The position numbers and the translations under genes were made by a program. 64,000 nt of DNA, from assembly GCA_943912335.1 (NCBI GenBank), contig CALTUD010000003.1:62001-126000 (forward strand). The letters are read 5' to 3'. The notes beneath the pieces were generated by a model. That model was not told the origin of the DNA, made no database searches, and saw only the letters and a program-made list of their open reading frames with translations. Origin of the DNA: an uncultured Acetobacteraceae bacterium (GTDB lineage: Bacteria; Pseudomonadota; Alphaproteobacteria; Acetobacterales; Acetobacteraceae). Shown piece after piece: positions 44,257 through 52,456 of this stretch. The first letter of the stretch is position 1. Every line of letters begins with the position of its first letter.

Positions 44257-44633
44257 CCGAATTCGATTCCGCCCGCGCGGTGATCGTGTTGCGCGTGCTC
44301 GCCAACGCGCCGCGCCTGGCCGTTCTGCGCCGTCTTCTCGACGGAGAGGTCGGCGTGGCGGAGCTGGAAAGCGGGCTCGGCATCCGCCAGCCGGGCCTGT
44401 CGCAGCATCTGGGCGAACTGCGCGAGGCGGGGCTGGTGTCCGCGCGACGCGAAGCGCGCTCGGTGTTCTATCGCATCGCCGATGCTGACGCGTTGCGTCT
44501 GGTCTCGGCCGTGTTGTCGAGCTTCGGGGCCACGTTGCCAGTCTCGGCTCCGGTGCCGCCCACGCCGAGCGGGCCGGTTCCCGCCGCCGAGCGCCCTTAT
44601 GGCGTCGCGCGCTTCGCCCGGGTGCTGTCGTGA
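44253..44633 (+). CDS. ArsR-family repressor without cysteines
   Basis: 126 aa. A winged helix-turn-helix (about residues 15-85: LRVLANAPRLAVLRRLLDG, then GIRQPGLSQHLGELREAGLVSARREAR in parts) of the ArsR group. BigR and SqrR, the known sulfide-responsive members in like operons, sense through two cysteines. This protein has none. It may sense another signal or repress without thiol sensing. It overlaps both neighbours by four bases. Confidence 0.9.
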   Translation: MTEFDSARAVIVLRVLANAPRLAVLRRLLDGEVGVAELESGLGIRQPGLSQHLGELREAGLVSARREARSVFYRIADADALRLVSAVLSSFGATLPVSAPVPPTPSGPVPAAERPYGVARFARVLS

Positions 44634-45391
44634 TCGTCGCGGCGCTGCTGTCCGGCAGTCTGGTCGGCTTCGTGCTCGGGCTCGTGGGCGGCGGGGGATC
44701 CATCCTGGCCACGCCCTTACTGCTCTACGCCGTAGGGCTGACCTCGCACCGGGCGATCGGCACCGGCGCGCTGGCCGTGGCGGCGAGCGCCTTCGCCAAC
44801 CTGTCCTTTCATGCCCGCGCCAGCCATGTGCGCTGGCGTCCAGCCACGCTGTTCGCTTTGGTCGGGATCGCCGGCGCCGCGGCCGGATCTCTGATCGGCA
44901 AGCATGTGGATGGACGACATCTGCTGGTGCTGTTCGCCCTGCTGATGGTCGTCGTGGCGATCAACATGCTGCGTCGCGAGCGACGGCCCTGTGCGGATGG
45001 CCTCCCGCCACGAGGCGCGGTCGCCGCCAAGGTTGCAGCAGTGGCGTTCGCCGTCGGGGTGCTGTCCGGGTTCTTCGGGATCGGCGGCGGGTTCCTGATC
45101 GTGCCGGGGCTGTTGTTCGCGACCGGCATGCCGATGATCGACGCGGTCGGCTCATCCCTGCTGCCGGTCGGCGCGTTCGGTCTGACCACGGCGGCGGTTT
45201 ATGCGCTGTCCGGCTATGTAGATTGGCCTGTCGCCGGCCTGTTCATCTGCGGCGGTCTCGTGGGCGGCTGGATCGGCATGAAGCTGTCCTGCCGTCTGGG
45301 GGAATCGAAGGCCCTGCTCGGCAAACTCTTCGCCGCGATGCTTTTCGTGGTTGCGATTTACATGCTTTGGAGAACGATATCCGACGCGTGA
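44630..45391 (+). CDS. TauE/SafE family sulfite/sulfonate exporter
   Basis: 253 aa with about eight hydrophobic segments and the repeated GxxGxGGG-type motifs GLVGGGGSILATPLL and GFFGIGGGFLIVPGLL. It probably exports sulfite or a related anion. The GTG start overlaps the ArsR stop (GTGA). It ends the sulfur operon. Confidence 0.9.
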   Translation: MIVAALLSGSLVGFVLGLVGGGGSILATPLLLYAVGLTSHRAIGTGALAVAASAFANLSFHARASHVRWRPATLFALVGIAGAAAGSLIGKHVDGRHLLVLFALLMVVVAINMLRRERRPCADGLPPRGAVAAKVAAVAFAVGVLSGFFGIGGGFLIVPGLLFATGMPMIDAVGSSLLPVGAFGLTTAAVYALSGYVDWPVAGLFICGGLVGGWIGMKLSCRLGESKALLGKLFAAMLFVVAIYMLWRTISDA

Positions 45392-45409
45392 TCGATGGGC
45401 GAAACGACA

Positions 45410-45826
45410 ATGGGTGCCTGGGGTGTGGAGCCGGCGGAAAACGATTTCGCCGGAGACTGGCTGGCCATGCTGTCCGAGCAGACGGACCTGTCCTTCATCG
45501 AAGCGGCATTCGACGCCGTGATCGCCAACGGTGACGCCTATATCGAGAAAGATCTCGGCTGCGAGGCGGTGATCGCGGCGGAAACCGTCGCTTCGCTTCT
45601 GGGGCGGCCGGGCGCTCGTTCGCCGGACACGCAGCGTCTCGTGCTCTGGGTGGCCGAGAAAGGCTTCAACGTGCCGAACGCGCTGCGCCTGAAAGCGCTG
45701 GAGGCGATCGTGAGGGTTCGAAAAGACCCGAGCGAAATGGTCGAGTGCTGGATGGAAACGCCGGACGCGGAAAACTGGCTGGCGTCGATGGACGATCTGG
45801 CCGCCCGTCTCGCGTCTCCGCGCTGA
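45410..45826 (+). CDS. DUF4259 protein
   Basis: 138 aa. It opens with MGAWGVEPAENDFAGDWL, the family's usual start, which decides for this ATG over one five codons earlier. The rest is helical and acidic. The function is not known. It lies 18 bp after the exporter, on the same strand, and a strong hairpin follows. Confidence 0.85.
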   Translation: MGAWGVEPAENDFAGDWLAMLSEQTDLSFIEAAFDAVIANGDAYIEKDLGCEAVIAAETVASLLGRPGARSPDTQRLVLWVAEKGFNVPNALRLKALEAIVRVRKDPSEMVECWMETPDAENWLASMDDLAARLASPR

Positions 45827-45834
45827 TTTCGAAG

Positions 45835-45860
45835 CGGACCGGCGGCTGACCGCCGGTCCG
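45835..45860. terminator. Hairpin between DUF4259 and secB
   Basis: Perfect 11-bp stem, CGGACCGGCGG (45835-45845) and CCGCCGGTCCG (45850-45860), with a CTGA tetraloop, between convergent genes. Very stable, but no T-run is visible on either side. Confidence 0.65.
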
Positions 45861-45867
45861 GTCCAGA

Positions 45868-46410
45868 TCAGGCGTTGCCCGCCGTCTGGTCGAGGCCGCC
45901 GGCGGCCTGGGCGCGCTTGGCCTGCCACAGCGCCACGAAATCGATCGGCTGCAGCACCACGGGCGGGAAACCGCCGTCGCGGGTCACTTCGCTGACGATG
46001 TTGCGGGCATACGGGAAGATCAGACGCGGTACTTCCACCAGAAGCAGCGGCTCGTACATGGTCTCCGGCGTATCGCCCAGCGTGACGACGGCGGCATAGG
46101 CGAGCTCGACCACGAACACCGCACGGCCGGCGGTCGCGACGGCGGCACTGCCGGCTTCGCCCGCGGGCTCGGAGGCTTCCGCCTTGATCGCCAGAACCAC
46201 CTCGAACACGTTCTGCTCCTGCTGCAGACGGTTCGCCTGGACGTCGATGTTCACCGCGATCTGCGGGTTGGCGCGGAGCGTCGCGAAGATCTCGGCGCCG
46301 GACGGAACCTCGAAGGACAGGTCCTTGGTGTACTGGAGGTTCATGGTCAGCGGCAGCGCCGGCGGGGCCGCGTTCTGACCTGCGACGTTCGGCGGAATGG
46401 TGTCGGACAT
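45868..46410 (-). CDS. secB: Protein-export chaperone SecB
   Basis: 180 aa. It holds preproteins unfolded for SecA in the cytosol. LQYTKDLSFEVPSGAEIF, then EVVLAIKA, LLVEVPRLIFPYARNI and FPPVVLQPIDF are the family's conserved strands, with a short disordered N-terminus. The ATG has AGGAG about ten bases upstream. It diverges from the BlaI-like gene. Confidence 0.96.
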   Translation of the reverse strand: MSDTIPPNVAGQNAAPPALPLTMNLQYTKDLSFEVPSGAEIFATLRANPQIAVNIDVQANRLQQEQNVFEVVLAIKAEASEPAGEAGSAAVATAGRAVFVVELAYAAVVTLGDTPETMYEPLLLVEVPRLIFPYARNIVSEVTRDGGFPPVVLQPIDFVALWQAKRAQAAGGLDQTAGNA

Positions 46411-46529
46411 GGAAGGAGGCTCCTGGTTCAGATCCTGTTGCCCGCTACCATGCCGCCGAACCGCGCGCCAGGAGCCGGACCCGCGTCCGGACGGCGATTT
46501 CGCTTGCCCTTCGAGAGCGACAAAGCGTA

Positions 46530-46548
46530 GTGCTACAGAATGTAGCAC
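46530..46548. promoter_or_regulatory. BlaI/MecI-type operator
   Basis: Perfect palindrome: GTGCTACA (46530-46537), GAA, TGTAGCAC (46541-46548). The TACA-n3-TGTA core is the classic BlaI/MecI/CopY recognition pattern. It ends 12 bases before the BlaI start, so the repressor should block its own promoter and that of blaR1. It also lies 119 bp upstream of divergent secB. Confidence 0.85.
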
Positions 46549-46560
46549 ATGAGGCTCGTC

Positions 46561-46959
46561 ATGCCGCATTCCGATGCCGATCCCGCCTCCACCGAACTGG
46601 GCGAACTCGAACGCGAGATCATGGATCTCGTCTGGCGCCTCGCCCCCGTCACGGCCGACCAGTTGCGCGGCGCATTGCCGCGCGCGCCCAAGGAATCTAC
46701 CGTCCGCACCGTCCTGCGCCGTCTCGAGACCAAGGGACTGGTGACGCATACGCTCGACGGCCGCACCTTTCTTTATCGCGCCACCGCGCCGCGTCGCGCC
46801 GTGGCTGCACGCGCCGTCGGCCGGGTGATGGACTGGTTCCGGGTCGGCTCCGTGAGCGAGATGCTGGTGGGCATGGCCGATGCGCGCATGCTCGATCGCG
46901 CCGAGCTCGAGACGCTGATCGCCCGGCTGGATGCGGCCGAGCGCGAGCCCAAGCCATGA
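46561..46959 (+). CDS. BlaI/MecI/CopY-family repressor
   Basis: 132 aa winged-helix repressor. LGELEREIMDLVWRLAPVTADQL, ESTVRTVLRRLETKGLVTH (in parts) match the DNA-binding domain; the C-terminal helices allow dimerisation. The ATG at 46561 has GAGG six bases upstream; an earlier ATG at 46549 abuts the operator and has no ribosome site. It is coupled to the M56 gene through ATGA. No beta-lactamase gene is nearby, so the target genes are open. Confidence 0.9.
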   Translation: MPHSDADPASTELGELEREIMDLVWRLAPVTADQLRGALPRAPKESTVRTVLRRLETKGLVTHTLDGRTFLYRATAPRRAVAARAVGRVMDWFRVGSVSEMLVGMADARMLDRAELETLIARLDAAEREPKP

Positions 46960-48521
46960 GCTGGTTCCTGGAGGCTGCCGCCAAGGGGGCGATCCTGATC
47001 GGCCTGGGCGCCGTCGCCACGGCACGCCTGCATCATCCGGGGCTGCAAACGCTGGTCTGGCGCGGAATCCTGTTCTGCTGCCTGTTGATGCCGGCGCTTC
47101 TGCTGTTCGGCCGGCACGTGGCCGCACCGCCGTTCGTCGCCGTACCGCCGCTCGATCTCGTCCCGGTTTTCCATCTGCTCCCGCACGGGTCCGACACCGC
47201 CGCGATCCATGGCCCGGCCTGGCGCATCGGCGATCTCGCCGGGCCGGTCTATTTCTGCGGCCTGTTCATCCTGTTGTTCCGCATGGCGCTTGGTCTGCTG
47301 CGGGGCGCGACGCTCTGCCGCAGGGCGCGGCCGACGGAAGGGACGGGCGTTCGCATCAGCGATGCCGTTGCCGGGCCGGCCGTGTTCGGACGCACCATCC
47401 TGCTGCCCCGCGCTGCCGAGAACTGGACGGCGTCCTGTCGCGACACCGTTCTCGCGCATGAGCGCGCCCATCTCCGCCACGGCGATTTTCCGATCCTGTG
47501 TCTCGCCGAGCTGCATCGCGCCCTGTTCTGGTTCGATCCCGCCGCGTGGTGGCTGCAACGCCGTCTGGCGCTTCTGGCCGAAATGCGCAGCGACGATGCG
47601 GCGATCCCGGTGGCGGGCGGGGCCCGCGCCTATGCCGCCATCCTGTCTGCGATCGGCGCGCCGGACCGCCGTCCCGCGCTGATGCCGATGGCCTCGCCTA
47701 GTCGGATCGGGCCGAGGCTGCGCCGGATGGAGGGCTGGATGCCGCCTGGACGCGCAGGCCGGACGAAGCGGCTGTCGCTCGGCGCTGCCGTGGTGTCCGC
47801 GGGCGCCATCACCGCCCTGGCCGGTCAGGCGGCGACGGGCACCGCGCTCAGTGCGGATACCGTGGCGCGGCAGCGCTACGATCAGGCGCGTCCACGCACG
47901 GCGATCCCCGTGACGCCGGCGATCCGGGACCGGTTCCTGGGCACGTTCCGCTTGACCGCGACCTCCGCGCTGACCGTGTCCGCCGCCGGAGACGGGCTGT
48001 ATGCTCAGATCAGCGGACAGCAGAAACTGCCCGTCTATCCCGATCGAGACGGCGAACTCTTCTTTGCCGCGTTGTCGGCGCAGCTTACGGCGCAAGGGGG
48101 CGGCAGCGGGCCTGCGGATGCGCTGGTGCTGCATCAGAACGGTCTGCTGTATCCGGCAACGCGTTTGTCGGAAACCGAGGCCGCCGCCTTGCAGACGCGT
48201 CTGGCCGAACGCATCCGTCGCAACCAGCCGCAGCCGGGCAGCGAACAGGCGTTGCGTTCGGTTCTGGCGGCGATCCGTAACGGCGATCTTTCGGCGAGCG
48301 ATGCGTCGCCCGACATGGTGGCGGCCTTGCAGCCGCGGCTTGCGATGGTGCGCGCCATGCTGAACGATGCAGGCGCCACCAGGGCGATCGCCTTTCTCGG
48401 CATCGGGAATGGCGGATGGGACGTGTTCCGCGTGACGTGCGACATCGCGTCGTTCCGCGTGCCGGTACAGCTCGATGACAGGAACCGCGTTTCCGGCATC
48501 ACCTTCCAGTACATGCCGTGA
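46956..48521 (+). CDS. BlaR1-type M56 membrane metalloprotease
   Basis: 521 aa. Hydrophobic segments at about residues 10-55 and 95-115, then a zinc protease domain with HERAH (about 168-172) and the third ligand in LAEMRSDD (about 209). A further membrane segment is near 275-295. The C-terminal part, residues about 325-521, is extracytosolic and lacks a penicillin-binding SxxK; it contains a DUF3471-like stretch (FLGTFRLTATSALTV). It should cut the BlaI-like repressor on sensing an envelope signal that is not obviously a beta-lactam. The ATGA overlap with the repressor supports a sensor pair. Confidence 0.87.
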   Translation: MSWFLEAAAKGAILIGLGAVATARLHHPGLQTLVWRGILFCCLLMPALLLFGRHVAAPPFVAVPPLDLVPVFHLLPHGSDTAAIHGPAWRIGDLAGPVYFCGLFILLFRMALGLLRGATLCRRARPTEGTGVRISDAVAGPAVFGRTILLPRAAENWTASCRDTVLAHERAHLRHGDFPILCLAELHRALFWFDPAAWWLQRRLALLAEMRSDDAAIPVAGGARAYAAILSAIGAPDRRPALMPMASPSRIGPRLRRMEGWMPPGRAGRTKRLSLGAAVVSAGAITALAGQAATGTALSADTVARQRYDQARPRTAIPVTPAIRDRFLGTFRLTATSALTVSAAGDGLYAQISGQQKLPVYPDRDGELFFAALSAQLTAQGGGSGPADALVLHQNGLLYPATRLSETEAAALQTRLAERIRRNQPQPGSEQALRSVLAAIRNGDLSASDASPDMVAALQPRLAMVRAMLNDAGATRAIAFLGIGNGGWDVFRVTCDIASFRVPVQLDDRNRVSGITFQYMP

Positions 48522-48540
48522 CACGCAGGGGAAACGCCGC

Positions 48541-49659
48541 ATGAGCGTCGGTTCGAGAGACCCGTGGATCGACACGCTGCGTGGCGTTTCCATCCTTCTG
48601 GTGCTGCTGCATCATTTTTCCATCGCCTATCATCTGGCGTTTTCGCCTCTCGGCGCGCTGCTCACGCCGGAGGCGGTGCGCGCGGTCGTTCGCAACGGCA
48701 ACTATGGCGTCACGATGTTCTTCGTGATCTCCGGTTTCCTGATCACGTCCAACGCGCTGCGTCGGTGGGGCACGCTCGGTGCGGTCCGGGCATCGGCTTT
48801 CTATCGCTTGCGCGTCGCCAGGATCGCGCCCTGTCTGCTGCTCCTGCTCGCGATCGTCGCCGTTCTCGGCGCATGCGGATTGCGGATGTTCCAGACGGGG
48901 CACGCGGAGAATGGCGAGCCGGTCCCGGCGTGGCTGGTCTATGCTGCGGCGCTCGGCTTCTGGATGAACGTGCTGATCGACCGCTATGGCTGGGTGAATT
49001 ACGTGCTCGGCGTGCTGTGGTCGCTCTCGGTCGAGGAGATGTTCTATCTGACCTTTCCGTTGCTGTGTTTGCTGCGCCGGCCAGCGATCATCGCGACGAT
49101 CTGGTGCGTCGTCATTCTGGCGGCGCCGTTCTGGCGCGCCGCCCATCAGCACGACGGCGAGAGCTATCTGTTCGCGTTTCCCGCCGCGGCCGACGGCATC
49201 GCCATCGGCTGTCTTGCCGCCTTGGCGGCCGCGCGGATGGGGGCCGGTCGTCGCATCCCCGGATGGGTGCGGTGGCTCGCCGGGAGCGGCATGGCGGCGC
49301 TCTACCTCTCCGCGTCGATCGGCGAGACCAATATCTGGGGCGTGACGGCGATGGCGCTCGGCACCGCGCTTCTGCTGTTGCCACGTGGCGCCGTCGCGGC
49401 GCGTGGTGGTCGGTCAGGGCGGGGACTGCGCTGGTTCGGGCGGCACAGCTACGAACTCTATCTGTTCCACCTCGTCGTGCTGGCGCTGCTGCGGACCGGT
49501 TGGCCGCCGTCGCAGACGGCCGGGACGGCGGTGATGCTCGTGCTGGTGGCCTATCTCGTGCTGGCCGCGCTGCTGGCCGCCGCGATCGCCCGCTTCGTCG
49601 CGGAGCCGGCCAATGCGGCGATCCGGCGTTTCGGGACGACGCGCGCCGTCGCCGCCTAG
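48541..49659 (+). CDS. Acyltransferase 3 family membrane protein
   Basis: 372 aa with about ten hydrophobic segments. The N-terminal IDTLRGVSILLVLLHHFSIAYHL holds the catalytic His of the OatA/Acyl_transf_3 family, and VISGFLITSNALR and SLSVEEMFYLTFPLL are further marks. It O-acylates an envelope sugar, polysaccharide or similar. The substrate is unknown. It starts 19 bases after the M56 gene, suggesting control by the BlaI-type pair and an envelope-stress role. It overlaps the convergent phosphatase gene by four bases. Confidence 0.9.
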   Translation: MSVGSRDPWIDTLRGVSILLVLLHHFSIAYHLAFSPLGALLTPEAVRAVVRNGNYGVTMFFVISGFLITSNALRRWGTLGAVRASAFYRLRVARIAPCLLLLLAIVAVLGACGLRMFQTGHAENGEPVPAWLVYAAALGFWMNVLIDRYGWVNYVLGVLWSLSVEEMFYLTFPLLCLLRRPAIIATIWCVVILAAPFWRAAHQHDGESYLFAFPAAADGIAIGCLAALAAARMGAGRRIPGWVRWLAGSGMAALYLSASIGETNIWGVTAMALGTALLLLPRGAVAARGGRSGRGLRWFGRHSYELYLFHLVVLALLRTGWPPSQTAGTAVMLVLVAYLVLAALLAAAIARFVAEPANAAIRRFGTTRAVAA

Positions 49660-50243
49660 AACCCGCTTCTGTCGGCGGACGGATCGAACGATACGGCCTC
49701 GCCGTTTTCCAGGGCCCGTCCGCAGAGGGCGAGCAGGAAGCCCCAATGGGACACCAGCAGCGTGTGCTCGTGCCCGCCCTGGTCCAGCATCCAGTCCACG
49801 AAGCTCTGGGCGCGTTCGGACACGGCGTCCTCGCTTTCCATGGCCCGGCCGGCCCCGTCGCCGTGCCCTTCCGCATCCCACCAGCGATCGGGCAGGGCGC
49901 TGAAATCGAGCGCCGGCCAGTCTTTCGCCAGGGTCCCGGGCGGCGAGCCGATATCGCAGCTGAACGCGAAGCGCTCCCGCGCCATCGGCACGATCTCGGC
50001 CTTCAGGCCCAGTTGCGCGGCGATCGGCGCCGCTGTCTGCAGCGTACGGCGGAAGGGGCTCACCAGCAGGCGGCGGATGGGCGTGGCGCCATCTGCGCAG
50101 AGAAGCGCAGCGGCGCGATCGGCCTGTTTCAGCCCTTCATCCGTCAGCGACGGATCGATGATGCCGGGATCGCGCCCGGTCCGGCTGTAATGGAGATTGA
50201 ACTGGCTTTGGCAGTGCCGCAGGAGGATCATCGCTGCGGGCAT
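49656..50243 (-). CDS. Phosphoglycerate-mutase-like histidine phosphatase
   Basis: 195 aa. The catalytic His is in MILLRHCQSQFN; the common RHG motif is RHC here. Supporting Arg in VSPFRRTLQTA and the second His in LLVSHWGFLLALCG are present. A small-molecule phosphatase is more likely than a mutase, given size and context. MILLRHC four codons later is an alternative start. It diverges from the Tim44-like gene. Confidence 0.82.
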   Translation of the reverse strand: MPAAMILLRHCQSQFNLHYSRTGRDPGIIDPSLTDEGLKQADRAAALLCADGATPIRRLLVSPFRRTLQTAAPIAAQLGLKAEIVPMARERFAFSCDIGSPPGTLAKDWPALDFSALPDRWWDAEGHGDGAGRAMESEDAVSERAQSFVDWMLDQGGHEHTLLVSHWGFLLALCGRALENGEAVSFDPSADRSGF

Positions 50244-50373
50244 ACGCCCGGCCGGGGAGCGCGGCAATTGTCTCGCCGCGCCATGGCCCCTATCTGTGGG
50301 GGAGCTTGCTTCGGTCCGGGCGGTTCGCCGCGCCGGCCATACACCGGGTTTTCCAGAAGGACGCGACCCCTCG

Positions 50374-51072
50374 ATGCAGAACCTCGCCGGCAACGTTCCG
50401 GTCTATCTCGTGGTGCTGGGCCTCGTGGCCGCCTTTCTCGTGTTGCGTCTCCGCAGCATCCTGGGCAAGCGCACCGGACTGGAGCGGCCGATCGCGCCGC
50501 AGCAGATGCCGCCCGCCATGCAGCGCCGCGCCCCGTCGGTGGACACCACGGCACAGCCGATCGAGCCGGTGACGGATCGCCGTCTGCCTGACCCGAGCAC
50601 CGGAGCCGGCATCGCCCTGGCCCGGCTGCGGGAACGGGATCGCGGTTTCGACCCGGACGCGTTTCTGCGTCAGGCCGAGGACTCGTTCCGGCGGATCGTG
50701 CGCGCATTCGCCGAGGGCGACCGCTCGACGCTGCGCGCCGCGCTGACCGCCGACGCCTTCGCGGCGTTCGATCAGGCGATCACGGCGCGCGAGCAGGCCG
50801 GCGAAACCCAGCGCTCGGAGATCCGGGCCATCACCCAGGTCCGCCTGGACGACGTCCAGCTCACGGAGCAGAGCGGGAGCTGGCACGCGGCGCTCGAAGT
50901 GCGTTTCACCTCCGACCAGATCAGCGTGCTGATGGGGCGCGACGGCCTGCCGGTCAGCGGCGCCGATGCGGTCACCGAGCTGGTCGATGTCTGGATCTTC
51001 GAGCGGCTGCTCGACGTGGCGCCGCAGTCGGGTGCCGCCCTGTGGCGTCTTGCGGTGGCGCGCAACGCCTGA
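50374..51072 (+). CDS. Tim44-domain membrane protein
   Basis: 232 aa. One N-terminal hydrophobic segment (about residues 8-25, VPVYLVVLGLVAAFLVL), a Pro-rich linker, then a Tim44-like domain from about residue 85 (FDPDAFLRQAEDSFRRIVRAFAEGD). It resembles TimA of alphaproteobacteria and probably faces the cytosol at the inner membrane. It lies 73 bp before mltA, the ancestral order in the group. Confidence 0.88.
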   Translation: MQNLAGNVPVYLVVLGLVAAFLVLRLRSILGKRTGLERPIAPQQMPPAMQRRAPSVDTTAQPIEPVTDRRLPDPSTGAGIALARLRERDRGFDPDAFLRQAEDSFRRIVRAFAEGDRSTLRAALTADAFAAFDQAITAREQAGETQRSEIRAITQVRLDDVQLTEQSGSWHAALEVRFTSDQISVLMGRDGLPVSGADAVTELVDVWIFERLLDVAPQSGAALWRLAVARNA

Positions 51073-51145
51073 TCGCCTACCCGACGCTGTTCCGGATTCG
51101 TCCGGTCAGCGTTTCGGCCCCACCAAACCACCGGATCGGGACTGC

Positions 51146-52327
51146 ATGCTGTTTTCTCGCCGACCCGCCGCGTTTGCGGCGGCGCTTCTCTCCACCCTGC
51201 TGATGCAGGGCTGCGCCGAACAATCCGGCGCGCCGTCCTTGTCCTTGACCCGGGTTTCGTTCGACGACGTGCCGGGTTGGAACGCCGACCCGATGCGCGA
51301 CGTCCTGTCGCCGCTGTTGCAGGAATGCAGACGGCTGGGGCGTTTGCCGGCGGATACGAAGCTGGGCGGTGCCGCGGAAGCGCAGCAGCAGGGCGGTCTC
51401 GCCGGCCAGTATCGCGGCGCCTGTCAGGCGGCGGCAGCGCTCCGCTCTGACGATCCGCAGACGTTACACCGGTATTTCGAGACCTGGTTCCTCCCTTACG
51501 CGGTGTCGGATAACGGCAATGCGGACGCGCGCTTCACCGGCTATTTCGAGCCCGAATTCGCCGGCAGCCTGGGCGAAAGCGCTGCCTTCCCGGTGCCGGT
51601 CTATGCCCGCCCGAAGGAGCTGGTGACGGTGCCGTCGCCGAGCGCGGGCGAGCCGCCGGTGACCGGACAGGTACGCGGCGGCAAGGTGGAGCCATACTGG
51701 ACCCGCGCCCAGATCGACGCTGGCAGGCTCGCCCGCCGCAATCTGGAGATCCTGTGGCTGCGTTCGCCGGTGGATCTGTTCTTCATGCAGATCCAGGGTT
51801 CGGGTCGCGTGCGTCTGCCGAGCGGGCAGATCGTGCGCCTGGGTTATGCCGGTAATAACGGGCAGCCTTACGTGCCGATCGGCCGCGCGCTCGTGTCCGA
51901 GGGGCAGCTGGCGCCGGACGCGGTGAGCATGCAATCGATCCGGGCGTGGCTGGCGGCGCATCCGCAGCAGGCGCGGACGGAGATGGAGCGCAACCCCAAC
52001 TACGTGTTCTTCCGCGCCCTGGACGACGTGGCGCCGAACCAGGGACCGCCCGGCTCGCTCGGCGTTCCGCTGTCGGCCGCGCGTTCGATGGCGGTGGACC
52101 GCGCCTTCCTCCCGCTCGGCGCGCCGGTCTTCGTGTCCACGACCCTGCCGGACGGGCAGCCGATCCAGCGTTTGTTCCTGGCGCAGGATACCGGAACTGA
52201 CATCACCGGGCCCGCGCGGGCCGACCTGTTCGTCGGCTGGGGCGACACGGCCGGACGGATCGCCGGTGCGCTGCATGCGGGCGGCCGCATGGTGGTTCTG
52301 CTGCCCCGGCAGCCGGCACGGCCTTGA
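51146..52327 (+). CDS. mltA: Membrane-bound lytic murein transglycosylase A
   Basis: 393 aa. A signal peptide with lipobox (LLMQGC, Cys about residue 23) points to outer-membrane anchoring. FTGYFEPEFAGS, MQIQGSGRVRLPSG and a C-terminal 3D domain with AQDTGTDITGPARADLFVGWG (in parts) are present, including the catalytic Asp. It cleaves the glycan chain of peptidoglycan. The ATG at 51146 is the one directly before the signal peptide. Confidence 0.94.
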   Translation: MLFSRRPAAFAAALLSTLLMQGCAEQSGAPSLSLTRVSFDDVPGWNADPMRDVLSPLLQECRRLGRLPADTKLGGAAEAQQQGGLAGQYRGACQAAAALRSDDPQTLHRYFETWFLPYAVSDNGNADARFTGYFEPEFAGSLGESAAFPVPVYARPKELVTVPSPSAGEPPVTGQVRGGKVEPYWTRAQIDAGRLARRNLEILWLRSPVDLFFMQIQGSGRVRLPSGQIVRLGYAGNNGQPYVPIGRALVSEGQLAPDAVSMQSIRAWLAAHPQQARTEMERNPNYVFFRALDDVAPNQGPPGSLGVPLSAARSMAVDRAFLPLGAPVFVSTTLPDGQPIQRLFLAQDTGTDITGPARADLFVGWGDTAGRIAGALHAGGRMVVLLPRQPARP

Positions 52328-52456
52328 TCGGCTGAGACGTCCGCCGGGCCGAAAGGGGATCGGGAGGCTTTGCCGGCCCGATTTCCGGTTCGGCCGGTGC
52401 GATGCGGGCGGAACGGCTCTGGTCGCATCCCCGTCCCGTTGGCGATACTCAGGCGC

